Positions 51,677-61,841 of a DNA stretch of 64,000 bases are shown piece after piece (position 1 is the first letter of the stretch; the number at the start of each line of letters is the position of its first letter). Source of the stretch: Rudaea cellulosilytica DSM 22992 (GTDB taxonomy: Bacteria; Pseudomonadota; Gammaproteobacteria; Xanthomonadales; Rhodanobacteraceae); NCBI RefSeq assembly GCF_000378125.1, contig NZ_KB899241.1, positions 533,652-597,651 on the forward strand, written 5' to 3'. The notes under the pieces were generated by a model. It searched no databases. It was given only the letters and a program-made list of their open reading frames with translations, and had not been told where the DNA came from. The position numbers and the translations under genes are program-made.

Positions 51677-53239
51677 TCCTACCGCAAGAGCGCCGCGTTC
51701 CGCGCAGATCGCCTCGACCAGCGCGCGATGGTCAGGCAGGTCGTTCACCGCATGCGTGCCGAGCACGCGGATCATCTCGAACTCGCGCCGCGCGGCGTCG
51801 ACTTGCGTGTACGCGGCGCGCGCGGATTCGAGATCGGTGCGGAACTCCATGCCGTAGAGGATGTACTGCCAGCTCGCCGGCAGGAACATCTCGATATCGC
51901 TGAGGAAGTCGAGGCGGTGCGGCGGCCGGCAGCGCCACATCGCGAGGCGGTCCTTGAGCGTGTCGGGTACGCTCGCCGGGTCGGCGTTGTCGATCCAGAA
52001 CGTCGAGTCGCGGCGTTGGCTCAGGCAATAATGCATCTTGATGAAGTCGAAGATGCGCTCGTAGCGCGCGGACATCGATTCGTTGAACAGCTTCGCCACG
52101 CGCGTCATCTCGCCGTCGCGCGGAAACAGGTGTGCGATCAGGTAGGCGGCGATCTCGATCAGGCCGATGCCGGTCGATTCGAGCGGCTCGACGAAGCCGG
52201 CGGAGAGCCCGACCGCGACGCAGTTCTGCACCCATTGCAGCGGACGATGGCCTGCTTCGAACTTGAGCACGCGCGCGCTCAATCCTTGCGCCGCCGGGCC
52301 GATGTAGTCGCGCAGCACCTGCTCCGCGCGCGCATCGTCGGTGTGGCGCGTCGAGTAGACATAGCCGACACCGCGGCGCGCGTGCAGGCCGATGTCCCAG
52401 GTCCAGCCCGCTTCGTGTGCGGTCGAGATCGTGTATGAGGGAATCGGTGCATCGGCACGCGCATACGGCACCTGGATCGCGACCGCGCGGTCGACGAACA
52501 GCGTGTCCTTGGCGCTGCGGAACGACGAGCCGAGCGCGCGACCGATCAGCGCAGCACGGAAGCCGGTGCAGTCGACGTACAGATCCGCTTCGAGCGCGCC
52601 GGCTTCGCGCGTGTGCACGCGCGCGATCGCGCCATGTTCGTCGAGGTCGACATTCTCGACCGTCGCGATCGTATGCTGTACGCCGAGATTGCGCCCGTGT
52701 TCGGCAAGCAACTTGGCGAACTGCACCGCGTCGAAGTGATAGGCATAGTTGAGCCGACCCTGATACGGCGCATCGCCGCGTTTCTTCGGCGCGCGCGAGG
52801 CGTCGGCGACGCGCTGCTGCAAGGTCACGCTTTCGGCGAACGACGCGCCCGGTGCGGCCGCGCCGAGCAGCCAGTACGGCAACAATTCGGGCGCGTCGCC
52901 GCGCTGGCTCGGCAGGCTGAATGGATGGAAGTAGTCGCGGCGCGCGCCGGCAAGCGCAGCCGGCGCACGCACCCAATCGACGAAGCGGATACCCTGCTTG
53001 AACGTCGCCGTCGCGCCGCGCAGGAAGCGCGTCTCGTCGAGGCCGATCGCAGACAAAGTCCCGCGGATCGACGGAAACGTGCCCTCGCCGACACCGAGGA
53101 TACCGATGTCGGCCGATTCGACCAGACTCACGCGCACGCCCTGCGGATGCGCCGCGTTGAGCACGCGCGCGAGGTAGCAGGCGCTCAGCCAGCCGGCCGT
53201 GCCGCCACCGACCACAAGGATATTGCGCAATGCCGACAT
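51674..53239 (-). CDS. FAD-dependent tryptophan-halogenase-like protein
   Basis: 521 residues. The FAD-binding GGGTAGWLSA is at 11-20 and the halogenase GVGEGTFPSI block at 50-58. Lys81 (TFKQGIRF) matches the catalytic lysine of PrnA, and the active-site Glu is conserved as E354 in EPLESTGIGLIEI. The diagnostic WxWxIP motif is altered: residues 278-284 read GWTWDIG, with Gly in place of Pro. Homologues next to TonB receptors are common in Xanthomonadales and Caulobacter, but their substrates are mostly unproven. No flavin reductase gene is nearby. It is divergent from the TonB receptor across a double operator. Confidence 0.88.
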   Translation of the reverse strand: MSALRNILVVGGGTAGWLSACYLARVLNAAHPQGVRVSLVESADIGILGVGEGTFPSIRGTLSAIGLDETRFLRGATATFKQGIRFVDWVRAPAALAGARRDYFHPFSLPSQRGDAPELLPYWLLGAAAPGASFAESVTLQQRVADASRAPKKRGDAPYQGRLNYAYHFDAVQFAKLLAEHGRNLGVQHTIATVENVDLDEHGAIARVHTREAGALEADLYVDCTGFRAALIGRALGSSFRSAKDTLFVDRAVAIQVPYARADAPIPSYTISTAHEAGWTWDIGLHARRGVGYVYSTRHTDDARAEQVLRDYIGPAAQGLSARVLKFEAGHRPLQWVQNCVAVGLSAGFVEPLESTGIGLIEIAAYLIAHLFPRDGEMTRVAKLFNESMSARYERIFDFIKMHYCLSQRRDSTFWIDNADPASVPDTLKDRLAMWRCRPPHRLDFLSDIEMFLPASWQYILYGMEFRTDLESARAAYTQVDAARREFEMIRVLGTHAVNDLPDHRALVEAICAERGALAVG

Positions 53240-53336
53240 GTCTCTCCTCCCATTGTCTTTCTTTGTGCGGGCAAGCCGCGCCTGCCCGCCGCCGCGGGCG
53301 CGGCTTCCACCCTTTTCTTGAAGTTTAGATTACGCC

Positions 53337-53379
53337 AATTGTCAGCGCTGTCAATTTCTGATTGACAGCGCTGACAATT
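53337..53379. promoter_or_regulatory. Double LacI-type operator between the halogenase and TonB-receptor genes
   Basis: AATTGTCAGCGCTGTCAAT (53337-53355) and ATTGACAGCGCTGACAATT (53361-53379) are exact reverse complements separated by TTCTG. Each is itself a near-palindrome centred on AGCGCT, the usual LacI-family symmetry. The second copy contains the TTGACA of the receptor promoter. Bound repressor would block both divergent genes, and the paired sites allow cooperative binding. Confidence 0.85.
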
Positions 53380-53390
53380 TACAGTATTCC
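53362..53390 (+). promoter_or_regulatory. Promoter of the TonB-dependent receptor gene
   Basis: A consensus TTGACA (53362-53367), a 17-bp spacer and TATTCC (53385-53390). The -35 is inside the right-hand operator. The predicted leader is about 67 nt and contains GGAGGG (53451-53456) before the ATG. Confidence 0.6.
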
Positions 53391-53463
53391 TAGCCTCGCC
53401 CCGTATCAGACCGGCACAGAAGCCGGCCGGCTGGCACCGCCAAATCCTTAGGAGGGAGACCCA

Positions 53464-55965
53464 ATGAATCACCGTTCGAACGCGCCGCGCGCGTCCGCGT
53501 CCAACGCCACGCAGATGCTTCTCACCACCCTGCGCGACACCCGAATTTTGCCCGGCAGAACCGCACTCTGCTGTGCGATCGTGGCCGTACTCGCCGCCGG
53601 CTACGCTCATGCCGCGACCGACAATGCCGTCGACGGCGCAGGCGATCCGAAGGCAGCGAATACGCAGTCGCTCGAAGAAGTGAAAGTGACCGCGACCAAA
53701 CGCTCGACCTCGCTGCAGAAGACTCCACTCGCGGTCACCGCGATCGGCGCCGACACGCTCGAGAAGGAACGCGTAAACACCGTTACCGACATCGTCAAGC
53801 TCGTGCCCGGCTTCGCCGCGACCACGCAGGGCGACCACGGCGTCGTCACCCTGACCCTGCGTGGCATCGGCAACGATTCGGCCAAAACCGAGTACGCCGA
53901 CCCCGAAGTCGCGCTGTTCGTCGACGGCATCTACACGCCGCGCGCGGAAGCCGCGGCCGGCCTGCTGCTCGACCTGCAATCGGCGGAAGTGCTGCGCGGT
54001 CCGCAGGGCACGCTGTGGGGGCGCAACTCGACTGTCGGCGCAGTCAACTTCCAGACCGCCAAGCCCGAACTCGGCAATTTCTATGGCTATGCGCAGTTCG
54101 AGGCCGGCGACTACGCGCACCTCGGCCTGCGCGCAGCGGTCAACGTGCCGGTGAGCGAGACGTTCGCGTTCCGCGTCGCCGTCGCGCAGCAGCAGCACGA
54201 CGGCTACGTCGACTACCAGAATCCGGTCGGCCAGTTGCCGTCGGTCGCCTCCCAGCAGGCCGCCTACCTCGCCGCGGGCGGCACCGCCGCCACGTTCAAG
54301 GCGATCGATCCGAACATCTACGTAACCGGCGGACCGAAGTACAACTCGCAGAATCAGAGCGCCGCACGTGTGTCGGCGTTGTGGGTGCCGAACGACAAGC
54401 TGACCTGGAACCTGTCGCTCGAATACTTCCGTGACCGCGGCACGCCGAGCGCGAACCTGATGCAGAACCCGCGCGCCGGCCAGGATTTCTGGTCGATCCT
54501 CGCCGACACCGCGCCGGCGCTGAGCCGGACCAACTACGCGCTGCGCTCGCGCGTCGACTACGCGATCAACGACGCGATGGAGTTCAGCTACATCGCCGGT
54601 TACTCGCGCTTCAACGGCTCGAGCAGCTACGACCAGGACGGCGGCGTGCTCGTGCCGACCAGCTTCGCCAGCGGCGCGAACTACCAGAACGACCGCACCA
54701 ATTGGTCGAAGTACGAATCGTGGAGCCACGAGTTCGACCTGAAGTCCGTCGGCGACAACACGATCGACTGGATCCTCGGCCTCTACTACGCGGCCGAAGA
54801 CAACGGCATCCGCTTCGACATCCCGATCTTCAACGGCACGCCCCAGGGCACGGTCGGCTGGCAGGGTTCGTTCATCCAGCCGAAGGAACTGGTCGACTCG
54901 TGGGCCGGTTTCGGCCAGGCGACCTGGCACCTCAGCGATGCCACGCGCCTGACCTTCGGCGCGCGCTTCACCCACGACGAGAAGAAGAACGAAGGCGGCC
55001 GCAACTACGGCTGGGCCTACGACGCGACCGTGCCGCAGGTGCCGATCTATCCGGGCCTCGATCCGGCCTCGCCGGGCTCGGGCTTCAACGTCAGCGCGAA
55101 GAACGATGGCAAATACAGCGCGGACAAGCCGACCTGGCTGCTCAAGGTCGACCACGATCTGTCGAGTGACGCGCTGGTCTACGCGAGCGTGTCGACCGGC
55201 TACAAGTCCGGCGGCCTGCAGGACGGCGGCGTGCCGTACAAGGGCGAGTCGCTGATCAACTACGAGGCCGGCATCAAGCTCAGTTTCCTCGACCATCACC
55301 TGACCTGGAACAGCGCGATCTATCACGAAGATTTCAAGGACTTCCAGCTCGCCGCACCGATCACTTTTATCGACGGCAGCCACGGCCTCGGCTTCTCCAA
55401 CGTGAAAGGCACGACCAAGGTCAGCGGCATCGAATCGGAAATCGCCGCGCGCCTCGGCGACGTCGACCGCTTCAACCTCGTGTTCTCGGCGATCCCGCAG
55501 AAGAAGCTCGGCACGCTGCTCTATGCCGGCAGCAACGACTACGGCGGCTTGCCGGCCTGTCCGCCCGCGTCGGGCATCGGCAACTGCATGGATGTGAGCG
55601 GCCACGAACTCGCGCATGCGCCCGACTTCGCTTTCAACGCGATCTACGAGCACGACTTCATCCTGTCGAACGGCGCACGCCTGACACCGCGATTCTCCGG
55701 CCACTACGAATCGTCGAGCTGGCTGTCGCCGTTCAACTTCGGCGCGGGCGACCAGCAGAAGGCTTATTTCCGCGGTGATCTCTCGCTGCGCTACACCTCG
55801 GCGGACGACAAGTGGTACGCCGGCGCCTACGTGAGCAACTTCACCGACGTGAAGGTGCGCACGAGCGATGCGGGCCGCACCGTGGCACCGAACGGCTCGT
55901 TCATCTACACCTCGCAGTACCTGCCGCCACGCACTTTCGGCGTCAACTTGGGCTTCAACTTCTAG
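53464..55965 (+). CDS. TonB-dependent outer-membrane receptor
   Basis: 833 residues with a long N-terminal export segment (hydrophobic core about 33-50, cleavage near AHAATD). The TonB box is LEEVKVTAT (70-78). A plug domain follows (PLAVTAIGADTLEK, LTLRGIGNDSAKTEYADPEVALFVDGIY, abbreviated VALFVDGIY, and EVLRGPQGTLWGRNSTVGAV). A 22-strand barrel ends with aromatic Phe (RTFGVNLGFNF). Receptors of this type import oligosaccharides or related compounds in Xanthomonadales. With the GH1 glucosidase downstream and the LacI operators upstream, the cargo is probably a beta-glucoside or its aglycone. Confidence 0.94.
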   Translation: MNHRSNAPRASASNATQMLLTTLRDTRILPGRTALCCAIVAVLAAGYAHAATDNAVDGAGDPKAANTQSLEEVKVTATKRSTSLQKTPLAVTAIGADTLEKERVNTVTDIVKLVPGFAATTQGDHGVVTLTLRGIGNDSAKTEYADPEVALFVDGIYTPRAEAAAGLLLDLQSAEVLRGPQGTLWGRNSTVGAVNFQTAKPELGNFYGYAQFEAGDYAHLGLRAAVNVPVSETFAFRVAVAQQQHDGYVDYQNPVGQLPSVASQQAAYLAAGGTAATFKAIDPNIYVTGGPKYNSQNQSAARVSALWVPNDKLTWNLSLEYFRDRGTPSANLMQNPRAGQDFWSILADTAPALSRTNYALRSRVDYAINDAMEFSYIAGYSRFNGSSSYDQDGGVLVPTSFASGANYQNDRTNWSKYESWSHEFDLKSVGDNTIDWILGLYYAAEDNGIRFDIPIFNGTPQGTVGWQGSFIQPKELVDSWAGFGQATWHLSDATRLTFGARFTHDEKKNEGGRNYGWAYDATVPQVPIYPGLDPASPGSGFNVSAKNDGKYSADKPTWLLKVDHDLSSDALVYASVSTGYKSGGLQDGGVPYKGESLINYEAGIKLSFLDHHLTWNSAIYHEDFKDFQLAAPITFIDGSHGLGFSNVKGTTKVSGIESEIAARLGDVDRFNLVFSAIPQKKLGTLLYAGSNDYGGLPACPPASGIGNCMDVSGHELAHAPDFAFNAIYEHDFILSNGARLTPRFSGHYESSSWLSPFNFGAGDQQKAYFRGDLSLRYTSADDKWYAGAYVSNFTDVKVRTSDAGRTVAPNGSFIYTSQYLPPRTFGVNLGFNF

Positions 55966-55985
55966 GGAAGCGGTTGCGTCCCAGC

Positions 55986-56027
55986 GTGCCGGACCCGGGC
56001 CGTTCTCCATCGGGTCCGGCACTTTTT
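55986..56027 (+). terminator. Intrinsic terminator of the TonB-receptor gene
   Basis: A perfect 12-bp stem (GTGCCGGACCCG at 55986-55997, CGGGTCCGGCAC at 56011-56022) with a 13-nt loop is followed by TTTTT. It separates the receptor from the glucosidase, which has its own TATAAA box at 56054-56059. Confidence 0.9.
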
Positions 56028-56058
56028 CGCCGCTTCACCGCGGACAGACAAAGTATAA

Positions 56059-57615
<1,557 letters not shown>

Positions 57616-57624
57616 ACGCAATCG

Positions 57625-58977
57625 CTAGCGGTTGCGCCGCCGCGGCTGGGTCAACTCCGCGTCGCCGTACTGTCCGGAGAGCGTTCCGTGCAGCGAGAAA
57701 TCGCGCAGCATCTGGAAATATCCCGGCGCGTAGCGAGTCGAGATTCGCTCGCCCTTCGCGTCGACATCGAACAGGGTCATGCCGTGCTCGGCGTTGCGGT
57801 AATAGGCGATCGTGCAATCGCTGCCGCGCGCGATCAGCGAGTTGAGTCGCTTGCGCGTTTCGCGGCTCGGCGCTTCGTAGTCCTCTCCGCCGAGCACCCA
57901 CAGCTGTGGCGTGCGCAGCGAGCGCAGCACGGGCATCGGGTCGTAATTCCACGGGATGTGCCAGTCGAATTGCGGCGCCATCGCGCGCAGTTCGGCCTCG
58001 GTCTTCGACAGGAAGATGTGGGTGTAGTCGCCACGCAGATCCTTGTACCAGCGTGCGGCAGCATGGCGCTTGCGCAGTCGGTCCAGTTCGGCGAAACCAC
58101 TGTTGAATCCGCTCGCGACGACGTTTTCCACCGCACTTGCGACGCTCAGCGCATCGCGGATTTCGCTGCGCGAATAACCTTTCTCGCTGAGCTGCAGCTC
58201 GACCGATTGCTGATCTTCGTCGATCACGTTCACCGCCAGGCCGAAGCAGACGATGACGAAGTCGACCGCAGTCCTGGTCGCGGCGAGCGGCGCCACCCAA
58301 CCGCCCTGGCTGCCGCCCTGGAATCCGATACGTCCCAGCCGGGCACCTGCCAGCGACTTGGCTGCCGCGACCGCGGCCACGGCATCGTCGGCGAGGACGG
58401 AATAGTCCTGAGTGTAGGTTCCGCCCGAACTGCCCGTGCCGCGTTTGTCGTAGACGAAGGCGCCGATTCCCTCAGCGGGCAGCATGCGTTGCAGCGAGTA
58501 CGATTCGAGCGCGGAGCTGGGCTCGGAACCGTGGATCAGCACGACGATCGTGACCTTGCCTTCGCCCGGTGGCATGACCAGCCTGCCGGACAAGGCCGTG
58601 CCCTGGCTTTCGAAGTGGATCTCGCGGGTCGCGAACTCGCGCTTCTTGCCCGACACTGCGCCAAAGCGCAGCGTGCCCGTGTCGCAGCCGGCGAACGATA
58701 CGACGATGCCGTCCGCCGTCTCGCTCCATCCGCGCGTGCTCGTCCAGCTGGCGTCGCCCTGGCGGCGCAGCGCTCCGGTCGTGCCGTCGAATTTCCTCCA
58801 GCGCAACGTATTGTCTGAGGAAGGCGCGATGTCCAGGTCCGAGCCGTCGTCGAGCCGATAGTTGCCGACGAGGCAGTCGGCGGGCGACGCGGCCAGGGCG
58901 GGCAGGGACAAAATGGCGAGCAGCGTCACGAACAGGAGCTGCGTAAGCGAAACAGCAGTGCTGGTGAATCGTGGCAT
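57625..58977 (-). CDS. Exported alpha/beta hydrolase
   Basis: 450 residues from ATG 58977 with a signal peptide (LLFVTLLAILSLPALAASPADC). A beta-rich N-terminal part (about 30-150) precedes an alpha/beta-hydrolase domain. That domain has an oxyanion segment VVLIHGSEPSS, nucleophile Ser in GFQGGSQGGWVAP, an acidic residue in LWVLGGEDYEAPS and a late His in NAEHGMTL. It resembles the exported peptidase/esterase-like hydrolases of Xanthomonadales and other proteobacteria. The substrate is unknown. It starts 17 bp after the DUF3830 gene on the same strand and converges on the glucosidase gene (9-bp gap). Confidence 0.87.
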   Translation of the reverse strand: MPRFTSTAVSLTQLLFVTLLAILSLPALAASPADCLVGNYRLDDGSDLDIAPSSDNTLRWRKFDGTTGALRRQGDASWTSTRGWSETADGIVVSFAGCDTGTLRFGAVSGKKREFATREIHFESQGTALSGRLVMPPGEGKVTIVVLIHGSEPSSALESYSLQRMLPAEGIGAFVYDKRGTGSSGGTYTQDYSVLADDAVAAVAAAKSLAGARLGRIGFQGGSQGGWVAPLAATRTAVDFVIVCFGLAVNVIDEDQQSVELQLSEKGYSRSEIRDALSVASAVENVVASGFNSGFAELDRLRKRHAAARWYKDLRGDYTHIFLSKTEAELRAMAPQFDWHIPWNYDPMPVLRSLRTPQLWVLGGEDYEAPSRETRKRLNSLIARGSDCTIAYYRNAEHGMTLFDVDAKGERISTRYAPGYFQMLRDFSLHGTLSGQYGDAELTQPRRRNR

Positions 58978-58994
58978 GACGGCGAAATCCTGCT

Positions 58995-59423
58995 TCAGCA
59001 AAAGGGTTCGAATTCGATGCGCAGCATGCCGGCGCCATTCTCGAGGATGGCGCGGCCGGCCTGCGCGAGTTCGTCGAGGCGATCGACAATGGTCAGCACG
59101 GGATTGCCGCGCAGTGGACCTGCGGCACAGGCGAATCGCGTCTGGCCGTAGGCGACGAGCAGTTCGGGCTCGCTGTCCTGGCCAGCGTAGAGCAGAATCT
59201 GGCCCGGTCGCGGCTGTGCGATGGCATCCTCCTCGGGCAAGCGTGATTCGACCGGCCACGCGGCACGCAGCGGCGACCAGACGGCCTCACCGCTCCAGCG
59301 CGCGTGCAGGACAGGGCCCGCATACGGCAGCAACTTAGCCAGCGCAATCCAGCTGGAGGACTCCACGGGCGATGCGAGGCTTGCTCGAAAGGTCGAAGTA
59401 CCGATCGATACGATTGCGTTCAC
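58995..59423 (-). CDS. DUF3830 family protein (cyclophilin-like fold)
   Basis: 142 residues from a GTG at 59423; no ATG fits, and a longer frame to 59732 would run into the AraC gene. Family blocks are clear in the second half: VLHARWSGEAVWSPL, PRPGQILLYAGQDSEPELLVAYG and FACAAGPLRGNPVLTIVD. DUF3830 proteins adopt a cyclophilin-like fold and usually sit in catabolic or amidase clusters without a proven reaction. It is probably cotranscribed with the hydrolase at 58977 and is divergent from the AraC regulator; the 175-bp spacer (59424-59598) would hold the promoters. Confidence 0.75.
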   Translation of the reverse strand: MNAIVSIGTSTFRASLASPVESSSWIALAKLLPYAGPVLHARWSGEAVWSPLRAAWPVESRLPEEDAIAQPRPGQILLYAGQDSEPELLVAYGQTRFACAAGPLRGNPVLTIVDRLDELAQAGRAILENGAGMLRIEFEPFC

Positions 59424-59598
59424 TGCGATTCCACTGAGCGGCGAGCTGCCATACCTCGGCACAGTATCGATGCGACTGGCGCGCGTCTTGGACGAATTCA
59501 AGGGAACCCAGGACGAATGGCCCTTGATTCCACGACCGCTTGGCGGAAGATGCAGCGATAGAACCGCAGTCGGTTTCCCTGAGGACGCTGCAAAAAAA

Positions 59599-60366
59599 AT
59601 GTCCGTGCTGCACCAATTCAGCGGCGCCTGCGTGCGCCGCGTCATCGATCCGAGCCGCGCCGTAGTCGCAGAGCACGCGCACGAGTGGCCGATGATTTCG
59701 CTGTACGTCATGGGCGGATACCGCAACGTCACCGAGCGCGGCGAGCACGAGATCGCCGGCCCCTCGATGGTGTTCTACGGTTCGCAAGTGGCGCACCGCA
59801 ATGTTGTGGGCGAGATGGGGTTCGAGCAGATCGAGATCGAGTTCGATCCACAATGGCTCGGCACTTCTGCGCTACCGGCGAAGGAACTGCTGTTGCGCGT
59901 CGGCGGCGCTTGCGGCGCACAAGCCCGCGCGATCGCCGGCGCTTGCGTGACGCGACTCGCGGAGGCCGATCTGCGCAATTCGATCCGGCGGCTGTTCTCG
60001 ATCGCGCTGCGCGAACCCGGCACGCGCAGCTCCGCATGGGCCGGCGATGTCACCGCGCGTCTGCGCGCCGATCCGGGCCGGCGCATCGGCGAGCTCGCGC
60101 GTGAGGTCGGCCGCAGCCCCGCCTGGATCGGGCCAGCGTATCGACAGTCGAGCGGCGAAGGCCTGCAGCAGGCCGCGGCGAGATTTCGCGTCGAACGCGC
60201 GGCCCGGCTACTGCGCGAATCCGACTTGGGTTTTGCCGACATCGCCGCGGAGGCGGGGTTCTGCGATCAAAGCCACATGAACCGGACCTTGCGCCGACTG
60301 CTCGGACGCTCGCCGACGGCGATACGCGCGGACCGGGAAGCCTTCCGCGACGCGCGCCAAGCTTGA
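59599..60366 (+). CDS. AraC family transcriptional regulator
   Basis: 255 residues from ATG 59599. The N-terminal half is a cupin-like sensor (HAHEWPMISLYVMGGYRNVT, SMVFYGSQVAHRNVVGEMGF). The C-terminal half has the two AraC helix-turn-helices (RRIGELAREVGRSPAWIGPA and FADIAAEAGFCDQSHMNRTL, then RLLGRSPTAIR). It is divergent from the DUF3830-hydrolase pair and is the natural candidate for their regulator. The upstream frame is open to 59221 but overlaps DUF3830 and lacks family similarity. It converges on the DUF711 gene. Confidence 0.9.
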   Translation: MSVLHQFSGACVRRVIDPSRAVVAEHAHEWPMISLYVMGGYRNVTERGEHEIAGPSMVFYGSQVAHRNVVGEMGFEQIEIEFDPQWLGTSALPAKELLLRVGGACGAQARAIAGACVTRLAEADLRNSIRRLFSIALREPGTRSSAWAGDVTARLRADPGRRIGELAREVGRSPAWIGPAYRQSSGEGLQQAAARFRVERAARLLRESDLGFADIAAEAGFCDQSHMNRTLRRLLGRSPTAIRADREAFRDARQA

Positions 60367-60390
60367 GCAGAAAGGTCCCGTTGCGAACAG

Positions 60391-61638
60391 CTATCGATCG
60401 CGCGGCAATGCCTGCAGCGTCGTATTGAAGAGATACTGACTTTCAAACTCCGTGCGATTGCCGGCCTTCTTGCCCGGGATAGGCAGCAATCGTGCGGTGA
60501 GCGGCTTGTGCCACTTCCAAGCGAGCGAGGCGACGTCGCCAAAAATACGCGCAAGTTGTTCCTCGCTGATGTCGCCGGGCAGCGGCACGGTGTCGAGTCC
60601 GGTACCGCAGACGGAAGAGTACGCCAGCAGCGAGTCGATGCCGTAACCGTTCTCGGCCCAGCGATCGGACAAGCGTTTGTCTTCCAGCACGGGCACCATG
60701 AGTCCCGAGTAGCCGACTTGCTTGACCGGCACGGCCTTCACCGCCGAGGTGATCGCTAATGCTGCGGTCAGCGTGCCGCTCGAGCCGAAGCGCGCGCCGC
60801 TCCAGGTTTCCATAGCCGCGCCGATCGACACGTCGCCGAGTGGCGCTGGCGTCGGGTCAACGCCCATGAATGTCCAGCCTCGCGCTTTCGCCACCTGCTC
60901 GCCGATCGCTTCGGCGACGCGTGCGTGTGTCGCCAACGCGTTGGTGAGTTCCTTCACCGATGCGTCGAAATCACCATGCGTCCGCGCAAATACCTCTCGC
61001 ACGACGCTCGCTCCTTCGAAACCGAACGAGAGTTGCTTGCCGGCACCGGTGTGATATGCGCCGGGATAGAACGGGCCGTATGGCGACAGCATGGCGGTTG
61101 CGGCGAAATTGAAATTGCCCTGTCCGTGGGGGCTGTCGGCGAGAGCGTGCACGAGCGCAGCGCTCGCGCGGATGGTCTTCCAATGGATGCCGTTGGTGGC
61201 CGCGATGATCGCGCTGGCGTTGGTGTGCGTCTGCGTAGCGAGTGCGGAGGCCAGCAGGTGCATCGCACGCGTGTCGTCGGTATCGTGCAGCATCGCTGGC
61301 CCTACGTTCAGCGCGAGACCTTGCTCGCCGGCGAGCGCATCTAGCCTTTTCAGCAGCGCGAGCGCATCGTCGTCCGACAGTCCATCGATCAATTCGCCGA
61401 CCGGTTGGGTGACGAGGCGCTGCGTCTGCACCACATAGCCGCGCTTGGCGAATGCCGCTTTGACATCGTCGAGAACCGCTTTGGCGTCGGTGAAATTGCG
61501 TGCGTAATTCGCGCGCTCGATGCGTACGAACGCGGTGATCGCACGCACGTTCGGCAGCGTTGTTTGTGTCGCGTCGAGCGCAAACGCCGCAAGGGGCAAC
61601 AGCCACAGCAGAACACAAAAACCGAGTCGTCGCAGCAC
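60391..61638 (-). CDS. DUF711 (UPF0210-like) family protein with a signal peptide
   Basis: 415 residues. Unlike typical UPF0210/DUF711 proteins, which are cytosolic, it begins with a clear signal peptide (MLRRLGFCVLLWLLPLAAFA). Family-like blocks are VRAITAFVRIERANY, NVGPAMLHDTDDTRAMHLL, SPYGPFYPGAYHTGAGKQLSFGFEGA (first part SPYGPFYPGAYHTG) and YSSVCGTGLDTVPLPGDIS. The biochemical role of the family is unsettled. The 203-bp region upstream (61639-61841) is AT-rich and holds no gene I can support. Confidence 0.82.
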   Translation of the reverse strand: MLRRLGFCVLLWLLPLAAFALDATQTTLPNVRAITAFVRIERANYARNFTDAKAVLDDVKAAFAKRGYVVQTQRLVTQPVGELIDGLSDDDALALLKRLDALAGEQGLALNVGPAMLHDTDDTRAMHLLASALATQTHTNASAIIAATNGIHWKTIRASAALVHALADSPHGQGNFNFAATAMLSPYGPFYPGAYHTGAGKQLSFGFEGASVVREVFARTHGDFDASVKELTNALATHARVAEAIGEQVAKARGWTFMGVDPTPAPLGDVSIGAAMETWSGARFGSSGTLTAALAITSAVKAVPVKQVGYSGLMVPVLEDKRLSDRWAENGYGIDSLLAYSSVCGTGLDTVPLPGDISEEQLARIFGDVASLAWKWHKPLTARLLPIPGKKAGNRTEFESQYLFNTTLQALPRDR

Positions 61639-61841
61639 GGCTTTCCCCCGATCGTGATCAGTGCGAGAAAGACTGTAGCATGCGTCGCGTCGATCAATGC
61701 AATGACCGAAGTGGCTTGCTTATTGTACTCCATGCTCATGAGCATCGAAGCTGCGCTTGGGCTGATGCGCTTGCTCTTCGCGAGGCCAATCGAAAAATGA
61801 GCATGTGATCAAGCGTCAGCATGCGCCGAATTTTCTATGAA

